A stretch of DNA of 64,000 nt from Elysia chlorotica (lineage: Eukaryota > Mollusca > Gastropoda > Plakobranchidae). The stretch lies in NCBI GenBank assembly GCA_003991915.1, contig RQTK01000978.1, positions 4,787 to 68,786 on the forward strand, given 5' to 3'. Each line of letters opens with the position of its first letter. Within the stretch, counting starts at the first letter, position 1. The notes beneath the pieces are model-generated. The model had not been told where the DNA came from. It did not search any database and was given only the letters and a program-made list of their open reading frames with translations. The position numbers and the translations under genes were made by a program. This document shows positions 1 through 12,705 of this stretch, one piece after another.

Positions 1-56
<56 letters not shown>
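1..56. repeat. (TC)n microsatellite at window edge
   Basis: An uninterrupted TC dinucleotide tract that probably continues left of the window. Confidence 0.97.
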
Positions 57-58
<2 letters not shown>

Positions 59-1640
59 ATTGCACTCTACATAATAATGTCTAATCCATTTCATGGTGGG
101 CAAGCAAGCGAGATAAATTCAAAGAAACTCTTCCTTCAATAAAATTGTTATAAACATAAAAAAGAACAATTGTCCTACACCCTTCACATACAAGTTGGTG
201 ACAAAACAACAAATGTAATAAGTATGAATCACGCCATCTGGTTCGCACAAGTTGTTGAAGGAAAGGCTATGGCTAGTCATAACAAAACAAACTACAAAGT
301 CAACAATACAAAGACTTTAAATAAACTTTGAGCTTTAGAAATTCTCCCATCCTGTAATCAAATTATAATGCCATATATTATTTTTTAAATTATAATTGAA
401 CAGTAGCGCTTTAAAGCAGAGATTCACATATTTATCTTGTTGTCCCGGTAAGGAACCTTCATGTAAAAAAGAACCTCAAAATGCGTCAACATAATCTGTC
501 TGTATCTCTGCATGCCCCTTTTCATAGTTGCTATTTTGTACGTCCATGATACCAAAACGTCCAGTTTTTGGACATATACTGTAGCCATGCTGCACCCATA
601 AAAATGGAGATATAACCGGTCGATTCCCAGCCCAGCGTTTTGAATTAAATAAACATTAATTTCACATGTTTCGCCGGTACTTATGTTTGTATTACAGGGA
701 CACGATATTGCTCCGCAATGTGGGTTCAACTAAGATTAACCATAAGGTACAATAGCACTGGAAGTCAACAATTTTTAAATCTTTTAAATGGAACCCATAG
801 TATGAACACGCTCACATGAACATGTCATCAAATGTGTATGCGTTTGGTGTGTCAAGTTATTGTTTACCCGCGAACTTATTTTTAAAAATAACGCATCATT
901 GACAATGACAGACGCGAGTGGACTGGTTCTATTGTGCCATTCTTAACCTTCTAAATAATGATAATATTACATTCCGTTGAAGATAATTTAAATTAACCAT
1001 TGCAGACCACCTAACATTTAACATTATTATGTTTTACTATACTAAAAAAATCTCTTTGGTTATTTCCTACATTTGCCATCTACACATTACACTCAGTGAC
1101 ACAAAATAATCAAATAAATTGTGTCCTCCTGATGGGCAAAAATATTCAGTTTAGCAAAAGATCATGAATCTTGTGACCAAGGGAAAATCATTCTTGGCTG
1201 CGCTGACTAATTAACCCATGCAAGTTTTTTGTGAATTTTTTAACCCAAAAGAGAGCATTCCATTGTAGCCCCCGATTAATAAAACAATACACAAGGAATA
1301 CGCTATCTATTGTAGACCATTTCAAAAGCAAAAATGATCTAAAGAGAAGTTGTCCTGCGTTAGTCGCTACGGGCCATCTTTTCAAAGCCCCGACATTTTT
1401 TTTCTTCTTTTTGTAATACAAAAAGAGGCGGGAGTGATACCTCATATTATTATTATATAATTATTATTTAATAAAAATCCATTCACTCAACACACTATAA
1501 TTGAATGATGTTTTAAAAGTACTCTCACATTCGTCGCGTAGGGCTTCTATGAGGTACGTAGGAAAACGTACAGCAGTGACCAATAAGGAACTTCTGGCAA
1601 ACAAATGTAAATACTTCCATAAATAACACCAAGACATAAA
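57..1640. other. AT-rich stretch, no gene recognised
   Basis: The open frames here are short and lack splice context or codon structure. I see no repeat family member or RNA gene. Confidence 0.6.
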
Positions 1641-2116
1641 TCGACAAAGCGAGTGAGTCTGTAACTAAGCAAGTGAAAAGCTAAGTTAGTAAGGGACAAA
1701 AACCATTAGGGGCGTATGCTAAACCAATATAACTTTATAGAGCCAGCTACAGAATGGTGTTAAAATGTCCCCCACCAACTCAAATCACATGGTGCTTGAC
1801 ATGTTTGGTTAATACTCAGCAGAATGAGCTTCCGATGGGCATCCTTCCAGGAGCAATCGAGCGAGTGAGTCGTTAACTAAGCAAGCGAGAATCGTAGTTA
1901 GTTTGAGGAAGAAGAAAAACTCATTCGGGACTTTCAGTGACCAAAACAGGCGTCTACAGGCACCAATATTTGTTTATTTGTTCAAGTGATACCCCCAAAA
2001 CTCACTTGGCGCTTGCCGTGCTTGGTACTAGTGACCAGGCTGAGCTTCATCTTGGCATCCTTCCACGAGCTCTTGACGGACGTCTCGCTGCCAGTGCTCT
2101 GGTTGTCCTCCTCCAT
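1641..2116. repeat. Two-copy tandem duplication, unit about 217 bp
   Basis: The segment starting near 1641 (GCGAGTGAGTC...AACTAAGCAAG) recurs colinearly from about 1858. The similarity continues through the exon-like part: 1780-1857 matches 1998-2100, sharing GGCATCCTTCCA. The second copy carries the intact candidate exon at 2006-2116. On the minus strand the first copy still reads SWKDAHRKL where the intact exon reads SWKDAKMKL, but its donor site and the rest of its frame are lost. Confidence 0.7.
2006..2116 (-). CDS. Candidate first coding exon (MEEDNQ...), gene unknown
   Basis: On the minus strand an ATG at 2116 opens 37 codons (starting MEEDNQSTGSETSVK, ending STKHGKRQ). The frame ends exactly at a strong donor, CAA|GTGAGT, in phase 0. 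The peptide is Ser/Thr- and Lys-rich with no hydrophobic segment, as in a cytosolic regulatory N-terminus. It is richer in GC than its surroundings. It resembles three other phase-0 ATG exons on the same strand (3824-3886, 10616-10768, 15041-15325), so it may be one of several alternative first exons of a gene continuing left of the window. I do not recognise the family. An expressed transcript would settle it. Confidence 0.5.
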
Positions 2117-2589
2117 GTTTCCTACACACACTGGGCAGCTGAACTAGGCCTAGTTATCCACGCGACATAGATAGTATAGAGATCTTCCAGCTTGATGCGA
2201 TTAGCTTAACTTTAAACAAGCTATTCAAGAGAATTAATCAAGAAAAAAAAGTCGAAATCTTTTGATGGAGACTTTAATGAAGACAGTCTGTTATTGTCTT
2301 GGTGTGCCTAGTTTTCTTAGTGTTCAGCATTAGCAGCAAACGTATCAAATCAGAACTCAATAGGCGTGTACTGTTCAGAAAAGCCATAAGTCTTCCATCT
2401 TTTATCAATCGCGAATTTGTAAAACACTAATAAATGTTGAACTGTCACGGGGAAAAATAAGACTCCAAAATCAAAACCTTTAATACAGAGAAAGCGCAGT
2501 GTTTTCCATCACTTCAGGGGTTCTTTGAATATAACATATAGACAGAAAAATAAATAAATAATTATAAATTACTCGAATCATAGAATCAC

Positions 2590-2760
2590 TATCCCAAAAA
2601 GATCTAGCGCTATCACAGATCAAGATGGTCTGTAGCGATGTCAGCGGTCAAGAGAGCCTTTGTGAGACTCGGACCGCGTCCATCGGCGGAGCCCTGGAGC
2701 TATCAATCAGAGGGTGGCAGCTGTGACAGGCCTGGAGATCCCGCCGCATAGATCTACTCT
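2590..2760. other. GC-rich patch upstream of candidate exon
   Basis: A CpG-containing patch in otherwise AT-rich DNA, about 500 bp upstream (minus sense) of the exon at 2006-2116. It could be promoter or 5' UTR. The short frames on both strands (minus MRRDLQACHSC..., plus MVCSDVSGQES...) lack convincing splice sites. Confidence 0.3.
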
Positions 2761-3823
2761 CTCCTTGGTGGTAACAGTACATGTGCTAAGACCACAGTAT
2801 GCCACGGAAAAAATACAGGGCGAGCACAATGGCGCTGTACATGGAATGCGAGATACACAAAACTATCTCAAAATGATTTTAAGATTATTTTTTTTCTTAT
2901 CTACTACAGACACCTTATGAAGGTTTTTATATTATCAGTGTGTCCTGATAAAGCAGTTTTATCTTCAGAAACATCAGATAATCTACTTCGAGTGTGCATC
3001 AGAGCCTGTGCCAACTACAAAATCAGTCACATAGAGCTAGGGTCTCTACTGCACATTGTTGCTAACTTGCTATCTTGGCGGCAACACAACGACGATGCTA
3101 AGGGGGCCATACTGTGGTCTTAGCCAAACGGGGCCACAACAAGAATCATTCTTTACGCAACGCCTTTTGGATAGTTTACCTTCATTTTACAACCAGGATT
3201 TAAAAAAGACACGCCACAAAAGTACTACCATAGTTCTTGCTTCCAGAGTTTAACTATGAAATGAGAAAACAAAATGTAAACGTACATTCTATAACCAACA
3301 AATTAATACCCTGTAAAATACGACTGGCCATAGGGTCTTATGGAACGACACAAAGATAAATAATGCTGCGTATTATTGTATCAACTGTCCTACGCATAAT
3401 TAATTAAACCAAACTTTTCCTCTTTCAATCAATGCTTTTTACGAAACATACCAGAAATTGCTTTCACTTCGCCACGCAACTAGTGCATATCAGTGTGTTT
3501 ATCCAAACACCCTGAGTTTTCGTTCTTTAAAAGGAAAGGGGTCGCCGAAAAAATTTATGCTCCGCTGCATTTGAAGGTTGTCGGTTAAATCATAATAATA
3601 TCGTGTCAGCTTTAATGTGGCCCCAGCGAATGCAGCGAACAAATCTATAGCAAAACTGTTTTCATGTGCGCATCAAGCTACCAGAGAAACTATGATTGAG
3701 ATAGTTGTTTGAAATACGCGTACCTAAAGTAAGCTTATCGATCAAACTCCCGAGCAAACAAGAAAAACAGTAAATAATTAATGGCGGATAGTAGTATCGC
3801 ATCGCTCCACTCCTACGCCGAAC

Positions 3824-3886
3824 CTGTGAATCCAAGATGGTATCCATAATACCATCATCCGCAGCCTCAACTATAGTCTGTGTCAT
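3824..3886 (-). CDS. Candidate first coding exon (MTQTIV...), gene unknown
   Basis: On the minus strand an ATG at 3886 opens 21 codons (MTQTIVEAADDGIMDTILDSQ without the final residue or two), acidic and helix-prone. It ends at CAG|GTTCGG in phase 0. The frame is also open upstream, but that part is Trp/Gly-rich and unlike protein, so I take the ATG after a probable 5' leader. It matches the other phase-0 ATG exons in the left 15 kb. The exon is short, so chance cannot be excluded. Confidence 0.35.
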
Positions 3887-4062
3887 ATCCCCCCTCACGT
3901 TTAATATGATAGAATAGGAGTCACACCAGGAACAATCCAACACGGCGACCAACGCCGTACAGACAAGGTTTCCATCTCCTGGAACCAACACCCCCCACCC
4001 CCACCAAAACTGTAGGAGAAAGTATTGCCTCATGGAAACAATGGCTCAAAGGAGGATAGTCC

Positions 4063-7000
4063 TTGCCCAGAGTGCCTTCACGAAAGCTTTCGCGTAACAA
4101 CCAGCCTAAATTTCAAGATCAATATCACTTATCACAACTGACTCGAGTTACAAATGCTGATACCTATGGGCAAAATCGTACTTTTAGGTTGAAGAGAAAA
4201 TCTCTCTCCTCGGATCCTAAAAAAGAAAGGATATGTATGTGTATGTGTATGTGTGGCTATGATTCAACGGTGACCCATAGGCATGAAAAAAATTAGACTT
4301 GGCTAACGTCCTTGACTCTTCGTGTAATTTGTTTTAAATAAACAGTAAACAGAAGGCGAATTTAATAAACATAAAAATTTAGGACACATGTATTAAGGAT
4401 ACGAATGTCACTATCTTTAAGCTTTATCTAAACAAACACTCTTTTGAAGACGGCGTAGTTGAATCTTCCCAAAACCGAAATGCTTTTAAAACGTATCTCA
4501 AAATCTCGTTAAAATTGGATGGGGTTGTTTTACTTAAGGAATGATCTATTAGAGATGGGAGTTAAGTTTTTTATTGACGTGGGCTGCATTTGTTTAGACT
4601 AGAATGATTGATTATTATTAACCGTCGCAAGACAAAATAAAAATTTTAAGCGTTTGCAGCCTGATTTGACGGGCTCAATTCTACCAGAAGGAGGCCTGGT
4701 TGTTGTGAAAGAAAATAACATGACTCTTACTGTGAACATGAAAATGACCAACCTACCAGTAAAAAGCAATACTATCAAAATAAATAGCCCTGGAAAAATT
4801 TATATGACCCATTAAATTATTAAACCACGCTTAACAAAAAACGCTCACGAATGTAGTTGTGTAAAAATTTTCCAATTGTTATTAAGGATTAGACTCTAGT
4901 TTCTATTAATCAACTCCTATTTCACACTATAAGAAAAGTTTTTAAGCCTACATCTTCATATCACAGCTATACCTTCACAAAACTAAAACTAAAACACCCG
5001 TTGAGACAGTCACGCACTGATAAGATTCAAGGCAAACAGGACAGTGAAAATCCACTTGGGTTAAAAATCACATGTGATCTAAATCCCATTCTAGTACACT
5101 CCTTGAGGAAGTAGAATCCAGAACACAATAGCAGGGGAACAGTAACCATTTTCTAACTAAGTGCTTATCAAACTAACACCAGAGGTAAAACAATTTGAGT
5201 CTTCCCGTCTATCGTGCGGGAGCGGCGAAGACAAGAAATAACAATGTGAATCATATTTTCGCTTGTACAATAAGGCCCATTGCCCAATCTTTATCCATGA
5301 TTCACCCGTGTGGACGCAAGTGTAGTTATGCACAGCCCACTGACTGCTCCATGGACTAGATCTATGTAGTGTAGTAGCCTGAAGTCGGGAAGCTTTGCAG
5401 AGGGGCATTCGCTGTCAGACTACAGGTAAGACGTAGGGAATGATGTGACCTGAAGGGATTTAATGTTCCACATCTCCTAAGTTCAGATTCGTGGGGAGGG
5501 GAATGATATAGGGTTTTGTGCGTGGGTGACAATTGAAGCGAAAGACGAAAATAGGAAAGGGGCCGGGTATGTCTGTCACACTGGGAAGTGCGTGGACGTA
5601 ATGTATGTGTGAAGTGAGAGCGCATAATCATACTATTAGGTAAATATTATTGCCGTTCATATCTACCATTGAAGACTGGAAAAAAAACTCGTTGAAGGTC
5701 ACACAACCTTATTGCATTTAGACATATAACTTTAAAAAATCAAAAACTTTGTTCCACTTCGGATTATAAGTTCAAGTGATATAGAACAACACAATCATGG
5801 TAAATTTTAATAGCAGTCTAGTGAGTCTACCCCACGTCAAAGTATTTCCTTTTATGTTGATCCACAGAAGTAACGAATAAAGAAATAGCAATTTATAGAA
5901 ATATAGCAAAAAATAAGACCAACAAACACACACACAACACATACAAAACCGCTAACGTCAGTGTCCCTACTACCAGAAAAAAAGAGGGGGGAGGGGGGGG
6001 GGGGATTAGGAGCAGCTATGTGGCTGTCAAAGAAGGCAACAGACTCTCCACACGCCTCTTTCAACGGTTACACTTAGGAATGTATCTTGTTTCCAATAAT
6101 ATACGAGTCAATTCGACAATAAGTTTCCTGAGACTCAAAACGGAGGATAATGAGTAAACAACCTTGCTTCTATGCCTGGTTTTTTTCTTTCTGTTTTTTT
6201 TTTCAACCAATACACCTCTTTTCCAGCTTTCCGAATTTACCACTCAAAATCATTACTTATCATTGCCTACACATTTTTTCCACAATGCACCGTACCGGAA
6301 TTAATAATTCTGTGCTCGCTAGAGTGAGAGAAACGTGAAATGTTTGAAGAGTGTATCTATTCGCGATGTACTGCTTTTGTATGTATATAAGATTTATTAC
6401 AAGGATAGTTGAAAGAGCACGGAATTTACGATTGGTGATCTCGATGCATACAAATAAATGTCCAATCATGGATTTCGAAACGGAAACCTCCTGATTGGGA
6501 GATCAATGCTCTATCAGTTCGCCCCACAAGCAAAAGATGCTGCACTTAGCTGTGATGTAATAAAAAAGCTGCAAAGAAATTCGCAGTCTATATTCTACTA
6601 CTTCAACGACAGTCGAAATAAATTCGATGTATTTTGTTATAAGTGTGACAAGGGTCATGGCCGTTTTTTTTTGTTTCAACTGACTTAGAAATTAGATAAA
6701 CATGAAGCAGTCCTTTAAAAAAAAAGGTAATGACGAGGCGATTTTGCAACGAGGGTCGAGGGTAAAGAGCTTCAATCCTTTGAACGTGGACAAACAAATA
6801 CCATTAGTGCCATTATCTATCTGTTTCGATTAAAAATAATCTTAGCTGACTTCAAAATGGATACCTATAGGTTAATAATTTATGAGGAATACAAGAAAAG
6901 TCTACTATTGTAGTAAAACCCTATCTTTTTTTTTCTGAAAGGTCTTATTATTTTAAAACATTCTGACACCATTAATTTTGTTTCATTCTCAAAGAAAGGA

Positions 7001-8090
7001 AAAACTACGCAGGAGGAAAGACCTAAAGTGAAAGTCTATACTATTTCAACATAATTGAAAAGCACTGTATACCTAAGTCTACCTTAGTGACCAGTGATTA
7101 AATTAAAATAACAAAAGCAAAAATGATAACTAATAATTATTGTCTGCCGATTCGATGCATTTTACTTAAACTCCTGGCAAAAGGCATGCTCTATAAACAG
7201 GGTTGCCCTTTTTTCTCTTGCCTAGAGAGATCAGAGCATGGGATGTGGCCGCCATAGGATTAGACTGAGATACATCTTTAAACCCTAGCTTAACGTGCAG
7301 GCTTGCATATTAATAAGTAGAGGAAATTATTCGCGTTAACGACCGAAGGCCGCATGTAGACGTAGTGAGGAATCCGGTGTGTGTGTTTCACACTATGGGC
7401 CGTAATTACAATGCTGTCGTAAGGTTACGATATGTCTTAATTATAAGAATAATAATGCTCCCGATGAGTTGTAACTTGTAAGCTAGGCTATACATGTACT
7501 TACGATCACATGACTTTCATAATGATCTAAGTGTGCTTCACATCCCGCGGGTATCCCGGGCAAATCTGAATGCCCTCTCGTGAGATGGAAACGGTGAAAA
7601 GCGTGGAGAGACAAGTACAGTTTTGTGTGCGAATGACGTGATTGTGGGAAAACTCCGTCAAATTTTATTTAACAGACCTGTGGCATTAGAAGGAAAAGAG
7701 AAGAGGGAGAGGACAAGAGGGAAACATCGACAGAAAGAGAGAGGCAAAGACAGAGACATGTCGACAGAGAGGAAGAAAGGGAAACACAGTCAATTTTTTT
7801 TCATATTTCAAAGACATAATGAGGCGGGGACAAAGACAGAGGGGGAAATGGATCGCCAGTCACACATACGCAAAAAGAGAAGGGGATTGCACGTAAATAT
7901 AAAGAGAATGTAGTGGTCAGAGCACGGCAACAAAAAAGAATGTGTTCCTTACTAACACACTGATACCTTTTATGACAAAAATTATAGTTTTGGAAGCCCT
8001 TTTAATTTGTAAAGTAAAAGTAACATCTTTTTCTTCGTTTAATTTCTTTGTTTAGTATATAAAAGATCAAGCATTGAACTCTTTTTTTTT
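4063..8090. other. No gene recognised
   Basis: AT-rich DNA. The stretch at 5360-5630 has longer minus-strand frames and more CpG but no convincing splice sites. A SINE head fragment lies at 6460-6527. Confidence 0.55.
6460..6527 (-). mobile_element. tRNA-like SINE head fragment
   Basis: Read on the minus strand, this has an A-box-like ACTGATAGAGCA, then CTCCCAATCAGGAGG, then a B-box-like GTTTCGAAATCC. The order and spacing match the tRNA-derived heads at 8950 and 12600. No recognisable tail follows, so it is a truncated copy rather than a tRNA gene. Confidence 0.55.
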
Positions 8091-8106
8091 TGCATTTCCC
8101 TATATG

Positions 8107-8170
<64 letters not shown>
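8107..8170. repeat. (TC)n microsatellite
   Basis: About 63 bp of pure TC repeat. Confidence 0.97.
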
Positions 8171-8172
<2 letters not shown>

Positions 8173-8880
8173 TTTGCTTAAATGCGCCGTTTCATCTCTC
8201 AAGGTCTCTCTCCTAGATCTAATCAAGAGCCAAGTAATTAAAGACAATAAGAACGATGCCAAGTGCTACACACTACGCCACTCAGTAATAAAATAATTGT
8301 ATTCATAGTGTTGTGTCAGTACGTGACAAAGCTGCCTCACTGCATGCGCTGTAAGATCTAGATTGGGGCGTGCGATAGGGGACCGAATCGCTAATAACAC
8401 ACTTCGTCCAATCGTCAGCATCTATTCAGGCACGCCGCAAACATTACCGTATTAAGATTTAGCTCTCTAGTAATTACTCTGGATTAGAGATGGTCTGGGG
8501 GAAAAGCGATCTAGATTCAGCAATTAATGATGTATCGAAGCGTAAGCAAAACTACAAAAAATCGATTGTGTGTCGAACTTCATATTATATAAACCACCTG
8601 ATCTTAACATAAAAAAAAGATGAAAATTATTGCGGCTGAGTGTCGTGACAATAACCAAAGATGAAAAGACATTAGATTAAAATAAACATATCATTAAATG
8701 TGTGTTCTGTATTTGGGAGAGTGCAACAACCTGTAATGCATCAACCAATCAACAACGCCGGTTGCGTTGGTTGGCTTAAATCATTGCACGTACCATCACA
8801 AACCATGCACACACAGGTGCACTAATGTATAACTATGCTTTGAGTGGTGTAACGAGATATAAAATTGGTCCTTCGACAGA

Positions 8881-8951
8881 GAGGGAAGAAGGAGGGGAGT
8901 GGGGGGGAGAAGGAGGGGGGAAGGGGGGGGGAGGGGGGGGGGGGGGGGGAG
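8881..8951 (+). repeat. G-rich low-complexity tract
   Basis: Poly-purine DNA with many G runs, including one of 17 or more. It has multiple G-quadruplex-compatible runs on the plus strand and directly abuts the SINE head at 8950. Confidence 0.9.
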
Positions 8952-9225
8952 ATCGAGGGAGACTGGCTCATTTGGTAGAGCGTCGGTCTCCAGATTGGGA
9001 GGTCCGCGGTTTGAATCCCACCATGAGCAGATTGATGTGTCCAATTTCCTCGCCTGAAACTGGTTGAATTGGTGTAAGTATAACTGTGACCAGCTGAGAC
9101 AAGAGTCATGGTATCCCCGCACTGTCTTGTGTGTGGCAGCACATAAATTGTCAGACGACAGTCTTGGGGCCCGTCTACAATATAGCCTATGTAGTGCTGA
9201 CGTTGGACGTAAAGCAAACTCAACC
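8950..9225 (+). mobile_element. tRNA-derived SINE, near full length
   Basis: The tRNA-like head has an A-box-like TGGCTCATTTGGTAGAGCG and a B-box GGTTTGAATCC near 9008-9018. The body follows, with CAGCTGAGACAAGAGTCATGG, GTGTGGCAGCACATAAA, CAGTCTTGGGG and CAATATAGCC...GTAGTGCTGACG, ending near CGTAAAGCAAACTC. The same body and tail recur at 21930, 27780, 28035, 51615 (minus), 41700 (minus, degenerate) and 60012 (minus). SINEs are transcribed by RNA polymerase III and mobilised by a partner LINE, which I do not see here. Confidence 0.8.
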
Positions 9226-9229
9226 CAGG

Positions 9230-10610
9230 TCTTTCGATAATAATTATTCGATTGCTGACGGAAGATGAACAAACTAGGTCACAATTTTGAAAAAAGATCG
9301 GGCCACGTTTGAGGTTGAATCTTTCCGCGTAAATATTTGCACATTAGAGGACATAAGTACGTTGATTGACTGCGAACTATGTGACACATCAATGTTGATT
9401 TTATGCGGAATTTTAAAACTCATTAAAAACACAAGGATTTATGGACAATTTACTTGAATATAGAGAAAGAAAAAGATTGAACGATTGAACATTTCAAGTA
9501 AGATGTGTACGTGTACTTTGTTGATTTGTTTTGTTTTTGTTTTCGGAAAGTGGTTGGTGAGAAGAAAGCAACAAGTAAAAAAGGAATAAAATTTAGAAAT
9601 GAAAATCAACCAACTGCATCGCTTCTGTGTTACTGCTGCTGTGGGTTTGTTTTTGTTTTTTTCAAATTCGGTTTAAAAAATAACGAACAAAAGAGGAAGG
9701 AATGTTGATCAATCTGATTGGTAGATTAACCGATTCATACATTACGTGAGTGGTCATAATTATTGACAAACCAATCCATCTTTAGCGCTAGCAGTGGAAC
9801 GTGCACAGGTACTTGTAAATATAACTTATTGATACAATGTGTAATTTCATGTGTACGTGTGCGGAGTAAACACGAATCGCGTTATATAGGGTTAGTCGCA
9901 GTTACACATAATAAACATGTAAACATAAAGAAACATAAAAAAGCGAGAATTGTTTGTGAATATGGGAAACGTCTCAAGATATTTAGCGTTTAAATGTCAC
10001 ACTTTTCAGTTTGTCTTTTCAACAGTATGACATATTTTTGGACAACCCCAGGGATGCATTATTCTTAAAAACAAAACAAAGACCAGTATACCGTGAGAGA
10101 TAAACATTTGTAGGAGCTCTCCCTTTTCATACTGGCCTACCAAAGACAACACTCGGGCTATTTTGACATGAAGCTTAAATGCATTACTTTGCGACCTCTT
10201 TTTCGGACGCTTCAGATTTGTAACCAAATTTTGCAATTCGTTAAATGCTCCATATTTTGTGAATGTTTTACAGTGTCAAAGTTTAAAAAATTTTAACCAT
10301 TCAAATAGGCGAAGAGAAGACAGTTATTATTAATAAAGGTGCAGAACATGTATGGATCGTACATAAGATAATCGGTTCTTAGAACAACACAAACGTGCTG
10401 ATAAATAATGACTAAACCACGTTGGCAGTAAATGTAACAACGGTATTAACAAAAACAGCAGCAGCAGGAGAGCAACTAAATTTACTACCCCTTCTACTTC
10501 AACAACATTATTTTTAATGAACATTTACACCTTTACAAGTACCATTGGGGGATAGAGAACTGAGAGGCTCAATTCGCATTTTCTTAGCTAAAAAAAAACT
10601 CAATATTGTA
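9230..10610. other. No gene recognised
   Basis: AT-rich DNA. The frames at 9505-9708 and 9763-9993 are low-complexity or lack splice context. Confidence 0.55.
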
Positions 10611-10615
10611 CTCAC

Positions 10616-10768
10616 AAAGAAAAACTCTGGGAAAATAGCTTCATAGACGGAAGTCCGCTTGAGCGCGCCAGGGGCGTTGCTATGGTTACGCAAGTCCTCG
10701 GTGGACGCCCGCTTGTCTTCGGCACTGATGACCGTGGCGTACATCTCAGTAAACGCCTCAGAGGACAT
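10616..10768 (-). CDS. Candidate first coding exon (MSSEAF...), gene unknown
   Basis: On the minus strand an ATG at 10768 opens 51 codons (begins MSSEAFTEMYATVISAEDK, later LKRTSVYEAIFPEFFF). They end at TTT|GTGAGT in phase 0. The sequence is markedly richer in GC and CpG than its surroundings. The peptide is charged with an amphipathic end and no signal peptide. In-frame codons extend a little upstream, so the start is not certain. The exon phase and strand match 2006-2116, 3824-3886 and 15041-15325. I do not recognise the family. Confidence 0.5.
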
Positions 10769-11217
10769 GGCGCTTTCCTCGACACAATGGGAAATGTACG
10801 GGGTTCTTGGATGGGAACTTCCCCGAGAAAATGGTCAATGTACTTCCTTACTGTGGCTCTTGAGTTGAAAATTCCGCGAGACAATAGTATTATGTACTGA
10901 GGCTCTTGGGTGGAAACCACTAGTGTCCTTGCACTATCACATGGATAGAGATTGTGAAATAGTAAAAATGGTGAAATACAAAATCTGCAACCTATGGTTA
11001 CACCATATTACTCACGGGTACTTTAGGAAGAAAAAGGGGAAAATTTCCTTAATCACCTTGAGTTCGAATGAAGAAGTAACGTATTTAATTCAAAGTAAAT
11101 TAACGTTGCCCCGTGTCGTGCGTCCGACCGAGTGAACGAGTGTAACACAAGGACAGACCATAAGAGACACAAAAGCATTAAGTTACGCTTGCCAAAATCG
11201 CATCATAGGCATGTAGA

Positions 11218-11405
11218 TTATGCGCGTGCGTTGGTCGCCTCCCAGCCTTGGGAGCAGTCAGTCAGTGACTGAGGTAGCAGCTGCTGCGAGCACGATGCTT
11301 AGCTGTTGTAACTCAAACAGTATTGTACGTGACTGTGCTTACTGAGTGTTTCGGTGAGCTGGTCGCACAGGCAGCTTGTGTCATAGGCTACCGAACGACG
11401 GATGT
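11218..11405. promoter_or_regulatory. GC-rich patch, possible promoter or 5' leader
   Basis: CpG-containing DNA about 450-600 bp upstream (minus sense) of the exon at 10616-10768. It could hold the transcription start for that exon. I cannot identify a specific core element. Confidence 0.25.
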
Positions 11406-12269
11406 TTTTGGGTTGTTGTTGTTTTTTTAACTATAGATTAATCATATAATCAGACTGGACACCAATTAAAGAACTTAATGCATTTACTTCTTAATGGTCA
11501 CACAGCAACCCATTGTTTAGATACATTCGAGGCAAATGAGATGTGCGTTGTTGGTTGTTTTTTTTTTTCGTGCGGTGTGCCATGCATACACTGTACTAAA
11601 AATATTTTGTTTGCTTTTTTTTAAAGAAAAGATAGCAGAATCAAACAAAAGAACTTGTTCTACACTGATCCTCTTTACTAAATCAGCACTAAACCAACAC
11701 AGACCACAAACCAGACATCACATAAGAGCTGAATAACCAATAGTAATCTTTATCTTACAATACTTTGCAGCCACTTAACTGTGGTCGTCCGCAGCCAAAA
11801 GTTGTTACTTTGTAAAAATGGTCAGAATACAGTCAAGGGTAAGGCTGCATAATCTCATCCTGAATTTTCAAGTGGCAACCCTTTTTATCTTCTCATCGCC
11901 AGCAGCCAAGTCCGTAAGCCAGATGCCTGTGTCAGTTATTTGGCACGCTACCACGAAAACATACAACAGCATTTTTTTTTTTTTTGCCTTTTTAATCACA
12001 TATATTACAGTACAGAACATCGGGCTTGTGTGACAGGTGGCTATGGTCTTAGGATGATTCAACCGTACTGCCATTTATATGTGGCCTTTAGAATTATATA
12101 TACAACAGTCAACACCTCCATCATCATTAGTTCTTCAGCTAATACTTTGTTGCTGATACCACTGAAATCTGCTACTAATGCTGCTGCTGCTGCACTATCA
12201 CCAACACCACCCGCATCACCCCTAATCCTAATTCTACTACTACTAATGCTGCTGCTTATGTTGCTCTTG

Positions 12270-12270
12270 T

Positions 12271-12342
<72 letters not shown>
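12270..12342. repeat. (ACT)n trinucleotide microsatellite
   Basis: About 73 bp of ACT repeat flanked by imperfect GCT/ACT-rich DNA from about 12170. The long Leu- and Ser-repeat frames over it are repeat artefacts. Confidence 0.95.
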
Positions 12343-12589
12343 CACGACATTGTATCACTAGTGCTGCTGCTGTTATGAAAAATTATTACCACTGGTTCAA
12401 GAGGATTTGTCGGGATTTTGTAAATCCACTATGCTAGACTCAAAACTCAAATCTTCCAAGTTTACAATTTAATGTTGATAGGTGATGGTTTGACAAGTTA
12501 ATGTTGATTTTAAATTAATTCATGATGAAACGTAATTGAAGGACAGTATTGGTCATAACAAACACACATCCACATAAAAGCAATAATCA

Positions 12590-12705
12590 GATTATACTGA
12601 CACTGATCCTACCAGTACCTGTAATAAACAACACGAGCTGGCGAGAGATTCAAACAGGAACCTCCTGATTTATAAGCAGAGAGCTCTACTAACTACAATA
12701 ATACC
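12590..12705 (-). mobile_element. Truncated SINE: tRNA-like head plus start of body
   Basis: Minus-strand order is GTAGTTAGTAGAGC (A-box-like), ATCAGGAGGTTCC, and B-box GTTTGAATC. After that comes a segment whose plus-strand reading, TACTGACACTGATCC, matches the body start of the SINE at 60012 (TACTGACACTGACCC). The tail is missing. Confidence 0.6.

Noticed and set aside
5157-5631. Two overlapping minus frames with higher CpG
   Set aside because: Composition is suggestive, but no usable start-donor or acceptor-donor pair was found.
8002-8296. Arg-Glu and Leu-Ser repeat frames
   Set aside because: Translations of the TC microsatellite. The same applies at 14075-14405, 47745-47927 and 62209-62518.
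8796-9272. 158-codon minus frame with Pro-rich segment
   Set aside because: It is the antisense of a SINE plus the G-rich tract.
11940-12437. 165-codon Leu-rich plus frame
   Set aside because: Dominated by the ACT repeat; flanks are low complexity.
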